From Pseudonocardia sp. T1-2H (lineage in GTDB: Bacteria; Actinomycetota; Actinomycetes; Mycobacteriales; Pseudonocardiaceae): a DNA stretch of 64,000 nt. The stretch's first letter is position 1. Each line of letters opens with the position of its first letter. Location of the stretch: positions 4,464,001-4,528,000 of the forward strand of contig NZ_JBBPCL010000001.1 in NCBI RefSeq assembly GCF_038039215.1, written 5' to 3'. Under the pieces are notes generated by a model. The model did no database searches and was not told the DNA's origin. It was given only the letters and a program-made list of their open reading frames with translations. Below, piece by piece: positions 43,131 to 52,646 of the stretch. The position numbers were made by a program, and so were the translations under genes.

Positions 43131-43475
43131 TCAGCTCCGGCGGATCGCCTCGGTCACCCCAAGCAGGTGGAGCGGCAGCGTGGCCGGGTCCAGCAGACCC
43201 GCGCGGAGCCAGACGCACAGCTCGTCGACGTCGTCGGCGGTCTCCAACGGGCCGACCCGCACGGCCGCACGGACCGGGCGCTGCCGCTCGTCGCAGGGCT
43301 GGACCTGCACGAACGTGCCCTCGGGGTCCGGCGGCCTTTCGCTGGCAACGAGGATCCCGTGCCGCGTCGCGCGGACCGCGGCAGCGAGTTCGGCCGCCAG
43401 CAGCGCGTCGAGCGGGGTGCGGGACGCCGTGCTGCGGACGGCGACGAAGCCGGTGGTGTGGAGCGGGACCGTCAC
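43131..43475 (-). CDS. hypothetical protein under a Zur-like site
   Basis: This predicted 114-residue soluble protein begins MTVPLHTTGFVAVRSTASRT and ends LLGVTEAIRRS. I do not recognise it. It contains two cysteines and no metal-binding cluster. It is divergent from the zinc-free L31 gene with 71 bp between the starts, and a Zur-like palindrome lies in that gap, so it may be made under zinc shortage. Confidence 0.65.
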   Translation of the reverse strand: MTVPLHTTGFVAVRSTASRTPLDALLAAELAAAVRATRHGILVASERPPDPEGTFVQVQPCDERQRPVRAAVRVGPLETADDVDELCVWLRAGLLDPATLPLHLLGVTEAIRRS

Positions 43476-43492
43476 GGGAATCCCCCTTAGTC

Positions 43493-43511
43493 GGTAATGG
43501 TTATCATTGCC
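43493..43511. promoter_or_regulatory. Zur-box-like palindrome
   Basis: GGTAATGGTTATCATTGCC has AATG and CATT arms around a 5-base centre and resembles actinobacterial Zur boxes. It sits between the divergent rpmE2 and hypothetical gene starts. Zur represses C- ribosomal protein paralogs in zinc-replete cells. Confidence 0.7.
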
Positions 43512-43546
43512 GAAACTAGCAGCCAGCTCGTCGAGGAGGAACCCTG

Positions 43547-43801
43547 ATGCAGCCGAACATCCACCCCGGCTACGGACCCGTCGTCTACCAGGACAGGAGC
43601 ACCGGTGAGGCGTTCCTGACCCGTTCGACCGCCACCTCCCGGGAGACGATCGAGTGGCCCGACGGGCAGACGTATCCCCTGGTCCGCGTGGACATCACGG
43701 CGGACTCGCACCCGTTCTGGACGGGCGCGACCCGCGTGCTGGACGCCGCCGGCCAGGTGGAGAAGTTCAACCGCCGCTACGGGCGCCGCGGCGGGCGGTG
43801 A
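43547..43801 (+). CDS. rpmE2: 50S ribosomal protein L31 type B (zinc-independent)
   Basis: This 84-residue protein is a type B L31: [16 protein letters not shown], then DSHPFWTG and [10 protein letters not shown]. It has no cysteines, so it is the zinc-free form that replaces zinc-binding L31 when zinc is scarce. AGGAGG lies just upstream of the ATG. The Zur-like site is about 40 bp upstream. Confidence 0.93.
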   Translation: MQPNIHPGYGPVVYQDRSTGEAFLTRSTATSRETIEWPDGQTYPLVRVDITADSHPFWTGATRVLDAAGQVEKFNRRYGRRGGR

Positions 43802-43846
43802 CGCCGCCCGGGGCCCACGCCGGCGGGCCCGGTCGTCGCGTGCCGG

Positions 43847-44742
43847 TCAGCGCGCGGCGGCCTCGCTCGCAGGCGCCGCGTAGGGCTCCGGACCCTCCGG
43901 GACCGGGAGGATCTGCCGGGGCAGGAGGTCGGTGACGGGCATGCCGTACCGCTCCTCGCGCGGCTTCCACTCCCGCGGATAGCCGAGGGATGCCTCGACG
44001 AACCGGACGCCGTCCTCGTGGAGGACGCGCGGGATGTGCAGGTGTCCGTAGACCACCGTCGACGCCCGGTACCGGACGTGCCAGTCCGCCGTCGCCGTCG
44101 TCCCGCACCAGAGGGCGAACTCCGGGTAGCGGAGCACCCGGGTCGCCAGCCTCGTCATCGGCCAGTGGTTGACCAGCACCGTCGGCAGCTCGGGATCGAT
44201 CTCCGCCAGCCGCTTCTCGCTGTACTCGACGCGGGCCGCGCACCAGGCCTCCCGGGACGAGTACGGGTCCGGGTGCAGCAGGTGCTCGTCGGTGCAGACG
44301 ACCCCGGCCTTGTAGGCCGCCTCCAGTCCCTCGGCCACGGTCGTGGTGCCCTCGGGCAGGAACGAGTAGTCGTAGAGCAGGAACAGCGGCGCGACGGTGA
44401 CCGGTCCGCCGGCGCCGCGCCAGATCGGGAACGGGTCCTCCGGGGTCAGCACCCAGCTTCCCGGCAGCGCTCGACCAGATGCCGGTAGCGGCGCTCTCCC
44501 CGCAGATCGACCGGATCCTTCGTGCGCGTCCAGAGCTCGTGGTTGCCCGGAACCCAGATGACCTGGGCGAACCGCTGCGCCAGCACCGCGAGCGTGCCGA
44601 CCGTGTCGTCCACCCGCTCCGCGACATCCCCCGCCACGATCAGCCAGTCCCCCGGGTCCGTGGGGTGCAGATCCTCCGCGAGCGAGCGGTTCTCGGGGTA
44701 CCGGACGTGCAGGTCGCTGACGGCGAGGAGGCGGGCGGGCAC
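43847..44742 (-). pseudogene. metallophosphoesterase, frameshifted
   Basis: Two frames together give a calcineurin-type phosphoesterase. The first, from 44742, has LLAVSDLHVRYPEN, IVAGDVAER and VIWVPGNHELW, covering the D-x-H, GD and GNH metal motifs. It stops at 44446. The next frame begins VLTPEDPFPIW and includes VLVNHWPM and VVYGHLHIPR, the last metal histidines. One G missing in GGGTG near 44450 would join them into 298 residues. Either a real frameshift or a sequencing error; the substrate is unknown. Confidence 0.8.
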
Positions 44743-44848
44743 GTACCAGTCCTACCGGACGAGCTGAGAATGTTCTGAATCCGAGCCCTGGGCAGAGCTA
44801 ACTTACTCGCGGTAGCGTTTGCGGGACGACGACGTTCAGGAGACTGGC

Positions 44849-46168
44849 ATGGCGGGTTCACGGGGTGCACGACGAGGGATCCGGTGGGTGCTGCGGCACG
44901 CGCTGATCCGCCGGGTGCTGCGCAAGGAGGTCGCCGCGGGGGACCTCGGCGCCCGGCTCATGGCGGATCCGGTGCTCATCGCGAACCCGTTCCCGCACTA
45001 CGACGAGCTCCGCGCCCAGGGCGCGATCGTCAAGTCCGGGCTCACGCTCACCACGGCGAACCACGAGGCGTGCACGACGATCCTGCGCAGCCAGGACTTC
45101 TGCGTCGAGATGCGGATGCCGGAGAACCTGCCGAGCGCGGTCAGGGTGCTGCAGCGGATGGGCGGGAGCTGGGCGCTCGGGCCGGCCCAGCCGCCGTCGA
45201 TGCTGGCGACGGACCCGCCGGACCACACGCGTTACCGCAAGCTCGTGACCAGGGCGTTCAGCGCCAAGAAGGTCGCGGCGCTGCGAGACCGGACCGAGGA
45301 GATCGCCACCGAGCTGCTCGACGAGCTGGCCGGCCGCGAGCAGGCGGACCTGATCGCGGACTACGCGGCGCTGCTGCCCGCGACCGTCATCGCCGAGGTG
45401 CTCGGTGCCCCGATGGAGATGCGCGAGCAGTTCCTGGAGTGGGGCGAGGGCGCGGCGCTCTCCCTCGACGCCGGGCTGAGCTTCCGGGACTTCCGGCGTT
45501 CGGAGCGCGACATCGACGCCCTGCACGCCTGGATGCTCGGCCACTTCGAGACCCTGCGCCGCTCCCCCGGCGACGACATCCTCTCCGCCCTCGTCACCGC
45601 GCACGACGAGGACGGGCGGCTCTCCGAGGACGAGCTGTCGAGCATCGCGATGCTGCTGCTCGCGGCCGGGTTCGAGACGACGGTGAACCTCATCGGCAGC
45701 GGTTCGGCGCTGCTGATCGACCACCCGGACCAGCTCGCGATCCTGAAGGCCGAGCCCGAGCGCTGGCCGACGGCGGTCGACGAGATGCTGCGCCTGGAGT
45801 CCCCGGTGCAGCGGACCGGCCGGGTCGCGCGGGCGGACACCGAGGTCTGCGGGCGTCCGGTGAAGCGGGGCTCGCTGATCGTCACGCTGCTCGGTGGTGC
45901 GAACCGGGACCCGGCGGTCTTCACCGACCCGAACCGCTTCGACGTCACCCGGCACAACGCCGGGGAGCACGTCTCGTTCTCCAGCGGGCTGCACTACTGC
46001 CTCGGGGCGGGGCTGGCGAAGATGGAGGGCGAGGTCGCGCTGCGGGCCCTGTTCGACCGCTTCCCGGACCTCGGCGCGGCCGGGGCGCCCACCCGTCGTC
46101 CCACGCGTGTGCTGCGGGGGTACGCGTCGCTGCCCGTGGCGCTGAACAAGGCGAGCGTCCCGGCGTGA
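44849..46168 (+). CDS. cytochrome P450
   Basis: This 439-residue P450 has the I-helix LLLAAGFETTVNLI, the ExxR helix in VDEMLRLESPVQRTGRVA and the heme-binding loop FSSGLHYCLGAGLAKMEGEV with the thiolate Cys. The substrate is unknown. The ATG at 44849 follows CAGGAGA. A PPOX-family flavin/F420 gene overlaps its stop by 4 bp. No ferredoxin is adjacent. Confidence 0.93.
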   Translation: MAGSRGARRGIRWVLRHALIRRVLRKEVAAGDLGARLMADPVLIANPFPHYDELRAQGAIVKSGLTLTTANHEACTTILRSQDFCVEMRMPENLPSAVRVLQRMGGSWALGPAQPPSMLATDPPDHTRYRKLVTRAFSAKKVAALRDRTEEIATELLDELAGREQADLIADYAALLPATVIAEVLGAPMEMREQFLEWGEGAALSLDAGLSFRDFRRSERDIDALHAWMLGHFETLRRSPGDDILSALVTAHDEDGRLSEDELSSIAMLLLAAGFETTVNLIGSGSALLIDHPDQLAILKAEPERWPTAVDEMLRLESPVQRTGRVARADTEVCGRPVKRGSLIVTLLGGANRDPAVFTDPNRFDVTRHNAGEHVSFSSGLHYCLGAGLAKMEGEVALRALFDRFPDLGAAGAPTRRPTRVLRGYASLPVALNKASVPA

Positions 46169-46551
46169 GGTCCGCTCGTGCCGATGATCTCGCCGCCGCC
46201 CGGTTCCTGTTGCTCACCACCTTCCGCAAGGACGGCACCCCGGTCCCGACGGCGGTCTGGGCCGCGCCGCTCGACGGCGGCGAGATCGGCGTCTGGAGCG
46301 CGCCGGACGCCGGCAAGGTGAAGCGGATCAGGCGCAGTGGCACCGTCGAGATCGGCGAGTGCGACCGCCGCGGGAACCCCACCGGCCCCGCGGTGCCCGC
46401 CACCGCCCGCATCCTGGACCCGGCCGGGACCCGTTCCGTCCTGGCCGCGATCAACCGCAAGTACGGGATCGCGGGGCGGCTGGCCACGGGCGTGGCCCGG
46501 CTGCGCCGTGGCAAGGACGGGGCCGCGGGGCTGGCCATCACCCCGGGCTGA
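46165..46551 (+). CDS. PPOX-class F420-dependent oxidoreductase-like protein
   Basis: This 128-residue split-barrel protein has the family opening FLLLTTFRKDGTPVPTAVWA, then GKVKRIRRSGTVEIGECDRR and a C-terminal INRKYGIAGRL. Members use F420 or flavin to reduce small molecules. The GTG start overlaps the P450 stop, so the two are co-translated and may act on the same compound. Confidence 0.82.
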   Translation: MRSARADDLAAARFLLLTTFRKDGTPVPTAVWAAPLDGGEIGVWSAPDAGKVKRIRRSGTVEIGECDRRGNPTGPAVPATARILDPAGTRSVLAAINRKYGIAGRLATGVARLRRGKDGAAGLAITPG

Positions 46552-46763
46552 CGCAGGCAGGTGGCCAGCCGAACCGGCACCGCCGTCCGCGTGACCTCCC
46601 ATTGCGCCGGCCAGGTGGTCTTCGGACGGGCCGGATGACGGAACGCAACGTCGTCCGATCGGCGAGCGAGCTCACCTGTATCCGGCGCCGGGGGGCGGCG
46701 ACCGGGAACGGGGGTTCTCCACATGCGTTCGAAGAAGATCGTCACGCCCGGCCGTGGTGAGCG

Positions 46764-47684
46764 GTGAGCGGGCTCGGGGGCAACTCGCTGGGCCCGCTCG
46801 ACGATCCGGCTCGCAAGACGGCGGTGAACAAGTACTTTCGCCGGAGGCCTGATCCGGCCGACCGGTCGCGAGCCCGGTTGATGCTGTGGCTGGCGCTGTT
46901 CCTGGCCCTGTTCGCGGGGGCTGCTCTGGCGCTGTCCGGGAACGTGCTCGCCGCCGTCATCCCGGCCACCGCCGCGCTGATGTTCCTACTGCTGGGACTG
47001 CAGGCCCGCGCCGTCTACTGGCGCGCCTTCCACAAGGCCGAGCCCAAGCCGACGGACGGGCAGATCGACGACACGTTCCGCGAGGACCTCGAACGCGCGG
47101 CGAACCGGGCGATGGAGGTGTTCGGCCTCCACGACTCGCATCTCGTCCTCCACAGCGCAGACGTCCGGCCGCCGGGCGGGCCGCGGCCGTTCGCGGACCA
47201 GGGTGCCGGCCCGATCGTCGTGTTCGGTCCGGCCAAGGGCGCCAAGGCCAGGGAGGGCATCGACCGGATCTGGCGCTTCAGCCACTACGACGTCCTGGTG
47301 GTCTGCCCGACCGAGCGGCATCTGGGTGTCGTGGTCTCGCGGCTCGATCTCGCGTCGGGCCGCCGCAAGGACGAGAACACCGACGAGTTCCACTACGGCC
47401 ACATCGTCGCCGTGACGACGCGGACGAAGCCCGTCGCGGACCTCGTCACGTCGGTGGTCACGTTCTGGGGCTACGCCGACACCTACAGCATGACGCTCGC
47501 CCGGGAGCTACAGGTGATCGTCGCCAGCGGTGACCGCACCGGGATCGTCGTCGGGGTCGACGAGCGGCCCGGGCAGCCCGCCGTCCTGCAGTCCTCGGGT
47601 ATCGACTACGCGCTCGCACAGCTGCGGAACCTGCTGGCGCACAAGCGGTGGGAGCAGCGCAACGGCGCGTGGACTATTCGCTAG
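46764..47684 (+). CDS. hypothetical membrane-anchored protein
   Basis: This 306-residue protein has two N-terminal membrane helices (LMLWLALFLALFAGAALALS, and VLAAVIPATAALMFLLLGLQ) followed by a soluble domain of about 215 residues, with YDVLVVCPTERHLGVV and VTTRTKPVADLVTSVVTFWG. I do not recognise the domain. A GTG start at 46764 is likely. It converges with the LysE gene, overlapping its end by 11 bp. Confidence 0.68.
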   Translation: MSGLGGNSLGPLDDPARKTAVNKYFRRRPDPADRSRARLMLWLALFLALFAGAALALSGNVLAAVIPATAALMFLLLGLQARAVYWRAFHKAEPKPTDGQIDDTFREDLERAANRAMEVFGLHDSHLVLHSADVRPPGGPRPFADQGAGPIVVFGPAKGAKAREGIDRIWRFSHYDVLVVCPTERHLGVVVSRLDLASGRRKDENTDEFHYGHIVAVTTRTKPVADLVTSVVTFWGYADTYSMTLARELQVIVASGDRTGIVVGVDERPGQPAVLQSSGIDYALAQLRNLLAHKRWEQRNGAWTIR

Positions 47685-48297
47685 CCAGCGCCACGCCGAA
47701 ACCGAGGAGCGCCGTACCCGTCACCGCGTCGACGGTGCGCCGGACCCTCCGGCGGCTGAGCCAGTCCCGGACCCGGTGCACGACGAGCAGCAGCAGGCCC
47801 AGCCACACCGCGCCCAGGATCCCGACCGTGTAGGCGAGGATGAGGGCGTCGAGGGTCGTGGTGACGCCCGGCGTGAGGAACTGCGGGAGCACCGACAGGT
47901 ACATGACCAGCACCTTCGGGTTGGTCACGTTGGACAGGAAGCCCTCGCGGAACCGGCGGAAGCCGGCCCCGCGGCGGCGCGCGACGTCCTCCACCGCGGA
48001 GTAGTCCCCGCGGATCGCGCCCCGGAGCGCCTGCACGGCGAGGACGGCCAGGTACGCGACGCCCGCCCAGCGCAGGATCTCGAACAGGACCTGCGAGCGG
48101 GCGATCAGCATGCCGAGCCCGAGTGCCGCGGCGGAGCCCTGCACCAGGTTGCCGACGAGGATCCCGGCGCCGGCGAGCACGCCGCCCCGCCGTCCGCCGG
48201 CGAGGCCGTTGCGGAGCAGGACGAGCGTGTCCGGCCCGGGCGCCACCACCAGCAGGACGGCGATGATCAGGTACGTGCTGTAGGTCCCCCAGGTCAC
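47674..48297 (-). CDS. LysE-family translocator
   Basis: This 207-residue, five- to six-helix protein has the LysE/RhtB start VVAPGPDTLVLLRNGLAGGR, then FREGFLSNVTNPKVLVMYLS. It should export amino acids or related metabolites. The GTG at 48297 overlaps the end of the upstream dioxygenase gene by 4 bp, so they form an operon. Confidence 0.88.
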   Translation of the reverse strand: MTWGTYSTYLIIAVLLVVAPGPDTLVLLRNGLAGGRRGGVLAGAGILVGNLVQGSAAALGLGMLIARSQVLFEILRWAGVAYLAVLAVQALRGAIRGDYSAVEDVARRRGAGFRRFREGFLSNVTNPKVLVMYLSVLPQFLTPGVTTTLDALILAYTVGILGAVWLGLLLLVVHRVRDWLSRRRVRRTVDAVTGTALLGFGVALASE

Positions 48298-49226
48298 CCT
48301 GCGGACGCTACCCGGCGGTCCGGCGCGGTGACAGATCTCGGCACGCCCACCGGGGCGTCCCCGCGCAGCGTCACCCGGTGCATGACCCGGCGGGCGTCGC
48401 CGTAGTCCCGGTTCGCGTAGTGGGCGGTGGCGCGGTTGTCCCACATCGCGACGTCGCCCTCGGCCCAGCGGTGCCGGACGAGGTGCTCGGGCTTGGTGAG
48501 GTGGGCGAAGAAGAGGTCGAGCAGGTGGCGGCTCTCGGCGTCTGAGACGCCCGCGATCCGGGTGGTGAAGCCCGGGTTCACGAAGAGCGACCGCCGGCCG
48601 GTCTCGGGGTGCACGCGCACGACGGGGTGCTGCACCTCCTCGAGCGCGGTGAAGGTCTCGCCCTCCCAGTCGCTGCCGCGCCCCTGCCGGCGCTGCGCGA
48701 GGTAGTAGCCGAAGTCCCGGGAACCGTCGTGCACCGCGGTGAGCTCGTCCGCGAGCCGCTGCACGGCCGGCGAGAGCGACGCGTACGCCAGCTCGAGGTC
48801 CGCCCAGCTGGTGTCGCCGCCGTTCGGCGGCAGCGTGACGGCGCGCAGGATCGAGCCGAGCGGCGGCCGCTTCACGAAGGTGACATCGGTGTGCCAGACG
48901 TCCGCGTAGCCGTCGTCCGCGCTGTCCAGGGCGTAGATCTCGGTGTGCGCCTCGTCGATGCCGGGGACGACGGGATGCGACGCCGTCAGGTCGCCCATCC
49001 GGTTGCCGAGGCGGATCTGCTGGTCCGGGTCCAGTGTCTGGCTTCGGAAGAACAGCACCTTGTGCTCCGTCAGCGCGGCGCGGACGGCGGCGACCTGGGC
49101 GTCGTCCGCGGTGGCGAGGTCGAGGTCGTGGACCAGGGCGCCGAAGCGTGGGCCGAGCAGTTCGAGGTTGAGCGGACCGGTGGAAGAAGGCCCGGTGGAA
49201 GAAGGCACAGCGGAGAGCGGGGACAT
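48294..49226 (-). CDS. TauD/TfdA-family Fe(II)/2-oxoglutarate dioxygenase
   Basis: This 310-residue enzyme has the iron-binding H-x-D in VWHTDVTFVKRPP and the distal His and 2-oxoglutarate Arg in RRVMHRVTLRGD. NRATAHYANRDYGDARRVMH is typical of the TauD family. It hydroxylates a small organic substrate, often a sulfonate. The ATG at 49226 is followed by a low-complexity Ser/Thr/Pro stretch, so a later start is possible. It is translationally coupled to a LysE-type exporter. Confidence 0.88.
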   Translation of the reverse strand: MSPLSAVPSSTGPSSTGPLNLELLGPRFGALVHDLDLATADDAQVAAVRAALTEHKVLFFRSQTLDPDQQIRLGNRMGDLTASHPVVPGIDEAHTEIYALDSADDGYADVWHTDVTFVKRPPLGSILRAVTLPPNGGDTSWADLELAYASLSPAVQRLADELTAVHDGSRDFGYYLAQRRQGRGSDWEGETFTALEEVQHPVVRVHPETGRRSLFVNPGFTTRIAGVSDAESRHLLDLFFAHLTKPEHLVRHRWAEGDVAMWDNRATAHYANRDYGDARRVMHRVTLRGDAPVGVPRSVTAPDRRVASAG

Positions 49227-49453
49227 GCGGGTGCTCCTCGTGGACGTGTGCCCGCGGCAGCACCGGCGCGGGGAGGTGGGCGCCGCGCTGCGCGGGGATG
49301 CGGTCGTTCGGTCTCGGCCTGTCGGGCTACCGACAGACCGCCGACCGGGTCCGGCACAGGTCCACGTGCAGACGCGCCACGAGCCGGAGGTCCACGAACA
49401 CCCCGCGATCGTGTCCGACGACCCCCGGTCTCCGCAAGGCGCCGATCGAGGGC

Positions 49454-49965
49454 TCAGCGCGAGCTGGAGGAGACCGCCGCCCCGGTGACCAGGCTGATGA
49501 TCGCCAGGCCGATGACCAGGTGGATGACCGCCGTCGCGATCCGCACCGTCCAGGTGTCCTCGTTCAGTAGCGGGAGCACCGCGGCGACCGTGGTCAGCAG
49601 GCCCCCGATCCACCCGAAGTAGGCCATCGGGCTGGGCGTGCTCAGCAGCAGGACGTGGGCCAGGCCCGTCGCGGCCAGCGCGGCGATCGCGGCGAGGCTG
49701 CACAGCAGGATCGTCCGCGAGTCCCCGACCGGCCCGGAGTTGATCGGCGCGAGGTACGGGATCTGCAGCAGGACCCGCACGATCAGCAGCCCGACGAGCC
49801 CGATCAGCGCCGCGACGACCGCCGTCGCGACTCCGCCCGACCAGAGCCGGCCGGCGTTGACCACCGGCCCGCGCGGCGGCTCGGGTCGGTAGGCCTCCGG
49901 CTGGGCCCGGCCGCTTCCCGGGTCTGGTCGCCCCAGTCGTCCTGTTCCTGCCAGCCGCCGGCCAT
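49454..49965 (-). pseudogene. DUF6069-like membrane protein, N-terminal frameshift
   Basis: The main frame (49454-49864) begins VVNAGRLWSGGVATAVVAAL and has four membrane helices, with LLLSTPSPMAYFGWIGGLLT as the family-like part. An upstream frame from the ATG at 49965 reads MAGGWQEQDDWGDQTREA, then the match moves to AQPEAYRPEPPRGPV in the main frame near 49905. One missing base would join them into about 170 residues. If the GTG at 49864 is used the gene is intact. Function unknown. Confidence 0.65.
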
Positions 49966-50192
49966 GGTGTGTGTCCCCGTCCTGGATCGCGTGCGGGCGC
50001 GGCGGAGCGGTTCCGTCCTGCGCCGTGGTGTTCGAGCGTCCCGCACCTGCCGCCGGGATCGTGGCAGGACGCGCCCGGGACCGCCCGGCGGGGTGAACCC
50101 GGAGCGGGCCACCACCGGTTCGTGATCGCTGCGATCCTCACCCGCCGCGGTCGGGACGACAGGCAGGTGGCGCTCGGAACGAGCATGCAGGC

Positions 50193-51260
50193 TCAGCCGC
50201 CCAGCGCGTTGAGCGCGGCCGCGGCCTGGTCGTGCACGGACTTCAGCCGCGCCTCGGCGAGCGCGCCCTCCTCGATGCCTTCGGTTCCCATGTGCCCGGC
50301 GGCGTAGCGGGTGTAGACACCCGCACCGATGCAGGCGGAGCGCCAGCGGGCGAACGCGAGGAAGTAGTCCAGGTCCGACGCGATCCGCTCGCCCCGCCCG
50401 GAGCGCTCCGCGTAGCGGGCCACCACCTCGTCGGCCTCCGGCCACCCGTCCAGCACGGTCGGACCGGACGTGATCGCGACGTCGGTGTCCCCCGGGCGTT
50501 CCCAGGACGCGATCAGCCAGCCCAGGTCCGCGAGCGGGTCACCGAGCGTGGCCAGCTCCCAGTCGAAGATCGCGCCGATGGCACCGTCCGGGCGGAAGGA
50601 GAGGTTGCCGGGCCGGTAGTCGCCGTGCGCGATCCGCAGCTCGGGGTCGTCCGGCATCCGGGCGACGAGCTTCTCGTGCACGGCGTCGATCACGGACAGG
50701 TCCTCCACGGCCGACGCGTGCACCTGCCGGTGCCAGCGGCGCAGCTGGCGTTCGAGGTAGCTGCCGGAGCGTCTGAGGTCCCCGAGCCCGACCTGCTCCG
50801 GGTCGACCCTGTGCAGCTCGGCGAGCACGTCCGCGCAGGCCAGGCCCGCCGCGTGCCGGCTCTCGACCGGCATGGCCGCGCCCGCCTGCGGGTCGCCGGG
50901 GACGACGCCGTCGACGAAGCCCATGACGTAGAAGTCCGCGCCGATCACGTCGTGGTCCGAGCAGAAGGCGACGGCCTGCGGGACCGGGACGGGCGTCGGG
51001 TCCAGGGCGGCGATGAAGCGCCACTCCCGGCCCATGTCGTGGGCGGTGGCGAGCACCCCGCCGAGCGGCGGGCGGCGCAGGGCCCAGGATTTGCCCGCGC
51101 CGTCGACGATCCGGAAGGTCAGGTTGGAGTGCCCGCCCGAGAGGCGCCGCACCTCGACCGGCCCGTCCCCCACCCTCACCTCGGGGACCTCGGCGGCGAG
51201 CCAGCTGGTGAGGGCCGCCGCGGGCACCGGGTCCGTCGTGATCTCCGTCGATCCGCTCAT
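50193..51260 (-). CDS. APH-type phosphotransferase family protein
   Basis: This 355-residue protein has a protein-kinase-like fold: the catalytic Asp and Asn in RIAHGDYRPGNLSF, the metal-binding Asp in AIFDWELATLGDPLADLGWL and the N-lobe pattern RRLSGGHSNLTFRI. It resembles the ACAD10/11-like group found with fatty-acid and steroid catabolism genes rather than true antibiotic kinases. Substrate unknown. Confidence 0.87.
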   Translation of the reverse strand: MSGSTEITTDPVPAAALTSWLAAEVPEVRVGDGPVEVRRLSGGHSNLTFRIVDGAGKSWALRRPPLGGVLATAHDMGREWRFIAALDPTPVPVPQAVAFCSDHDVIGADFYVMGFVDGVVPGDPQAGAAMPVESRHAAGLACADVLAELHRVDPEQVGLGDLRRSGSYLERQLRRWHRQVHASAVEDLSVIDAVHEKLVARMPDDPELRIAHGDYRPGNLSFRPDGAIGAIFDWELATLGDPLADLGWLIASWERPGDTDVAITSGPTVLDGWPEADEVVARYAERSGRGERIASDLDYFLAFARWRSACIGAGVYTRYAAGHMGTEGIEEGALAEARLKSVHDQAAAALNALGG

Positions 51261-51330
51261 GGGGACATTACAACCGTTCAGGAGGCCGCCATGGGCGTGC
51301 TGTGCCTCACCGCGCCGGCCGGCCCGGCGC

Positions 51331-51771
51331 TCAGAGGGGCAGGACCAGGGCCTTGAGCAGGCGGTCGATCTCCGCGGCGGGGTCGGCGGTGAGCCCGGCG
51401 TGCACCGGGCCCGGGCGGACGACGGTGCTGCGCGGCGCGGTGAGCCGGCGGAACCGGCGTCCGATGTCCTCCCCCGCGCCCGGTCCCGACGCGGCGAGCG
51501 CGCCGTCCGTCCGGCGGTCCGAGCGCGGGGGCTCGGGCACGGCGCAGACCGCGGCGGCGACGTCCAGGAGCGCGGCGATCGCCTCGGTGTCCGCGTGCGG
51601 GTCGAGGGCCCGGACGCGGGCGACGTCGACGTGGGTGCGCCCGCCGAGGTAGTCCAGCCCGCGGCAGTAGAGCAGCACGCCGACGTTCACGGACTCGCCG
51701 CGCTCGGGCCGGGGCACGGCCTGCAGCAGCGCGTACTCATAGGTGTGCAGGGTGCTCGCCGAGGTCGTCAT
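51331..51771 (-). CDS. DUF3037 family protein
   Basis: This 146-residue protein shows the DUF3037 opening YEYALLQAVPRPERGESVNV, GVLLYCRGLDYLGGR and the later DIGRRFRRLTAPRSTVV. Function unknown. Its ATG overlaps the end of the HipA-like kinase gene by 4 bp. These two families regularly occur as a pair in actinobacteria, suggesting a shared job. Confidence 0.82.
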   Translation of the reverse strand: MTTSASTLHTYEYALLQAVPRPERGESVNVGVLLYCRGLDYLGGRTHVDVARVRALDPHADTEAIAALLDVAAAVCAVPEPPRSDRRTDGALAASGPGAGEDIGRRFRRLTAPRSTVVRPGPVHAGLTADPAAEIDRLLKALVLPL

Positions 51772-52616
51772 CGCGGGAGCCGCCCGGCGAGCCAGGCCGG
51801 CGGGTTCGGCGCCCGCGTCGCCGGCCGCGCCCGGCCCGCCGCGGCCGTCTCCCGCACGCCGGGCAGCCACAGGTCCCGCGCCGCGACCCGGGCGGTGAGG
51901 ATGTCCACGTAGGCCTCGCGGACCTCGTCCGGGTCGTCGAAGCCCGGCTCGTCGGTCAGCCACAGATCCGGGACGGCGGCGGCCGCGGCGCGCACGGCCG
52001 CGGGGGTGACCAGCGGGGCGAGGGCGGAGTCCGCCGCGTCGAGGTCCGGGTCCGACCCGAGCAGCACGTGGTCCCGCGCGTCGTAGGGCCGCGCCGCGAC
52101 GGCGGCGGGGTCGGCGAGCGCGGCCTTCCAGCCGTGGTGGAACGTCAGCGTCGCGCCGTGGTCGACGAGGTGGGCGGCGCGGTGCCAGAGCAGCATGTTC
52201 GCGTTCCGCCAGGAGCGGTCGACGTTGCCGACCAGCGCGTCGAACCAGAGGACGCGACCGGCGAACTCGGGCCCGGGATCGAAGGCGAGGGGATCGAAGT
52301 CCAGCGCGCCGGGCAGGTAGTCCAACCCGAGGTTGAGCCCGCGCGAGTTCCGCAGCAGGTCCTGGACCTCGTGGTCCGGCTCGGTGCGGCCGAGCGCCGG
52401 ATCGAGCTCGACGGTGACGAGCTCCGGCACCGGCAGCCCGAGCGTGCGGGCCAGCTCGCCGCTGACGATCTCCGCGACGAGGACCTTGCGACCCTGCCCG
52501 GCGCCGTGGAACTTCACGACGTAGGTGCCGAGGTCGTCGGCCTCCATCAGCCCGGGCAGCGACCCGCCCTCACGCAACGGCGTGACGTAGCGGGTCGCGG
52601 TGACGTGGCGCAGCAC
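51768..52616 (-). CDS. HipA-family kinase-like protein
   Basis: This 282-residue protein has a HipA-like kinase core: an N-lobe Lys in TYVVKFHGAGQGRKVL, the catalytic loop WFDALVGNVDRSWRNANMLL and a metal-binding Asp in HLVDHGATLTFHHGW. HipA toxins phosphorylate a glutamyl-tRNA synthetase; this shorter, HipB-less form need not share that target. The GTG at 52616 is preceded by GGAGGGAGGGA. A 28-bp perfect palindrome lies 31 bp upstream. The DUF3037 gene is translationally coupled. Confidence 0.82.
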   Translation of the reverse strand: MLRHVTATRYVTPLREGGSLPGLMEADDLGTYVVKFHGAGQGRKVLVAEIVSGELARTLGLPVPELVTVELDPALGRTEPDHEVQDLLRNSRGLNLGLDYLPGALDFDPLAFDPGPEFAGRVLWFDALVGNVDRSWRNANMLLWHRAAHLVDHGATLTFHHGWKAALADPAAVAARPYDARDHVLLGSDPDLDAADSALAPLVTPAAVRAAAAAVPDLWLTDEPGFDDPDEVREAYVDILTARVAARDLWLPGVRETAAAGRARPATRAPNPPAWLAGRLPR

Positions 52617-52646
52617 GCGATCCCTCCCTCCGCTCCGGGAGCCGGA

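Noticed and set aside
40843..43497. 884-codon plus-strand open frame
   Set aside because: It is antisense to the family 39 glycosyltransferase, with an Arg/Gly-rich composition and no motifs.
44884..46551. Fused P450-PPOX frame
   Set aside because: The upstream part is a shadow in the wrong frame for the P450; only the last 128 codons from the GTG at 46165 are a real gene.
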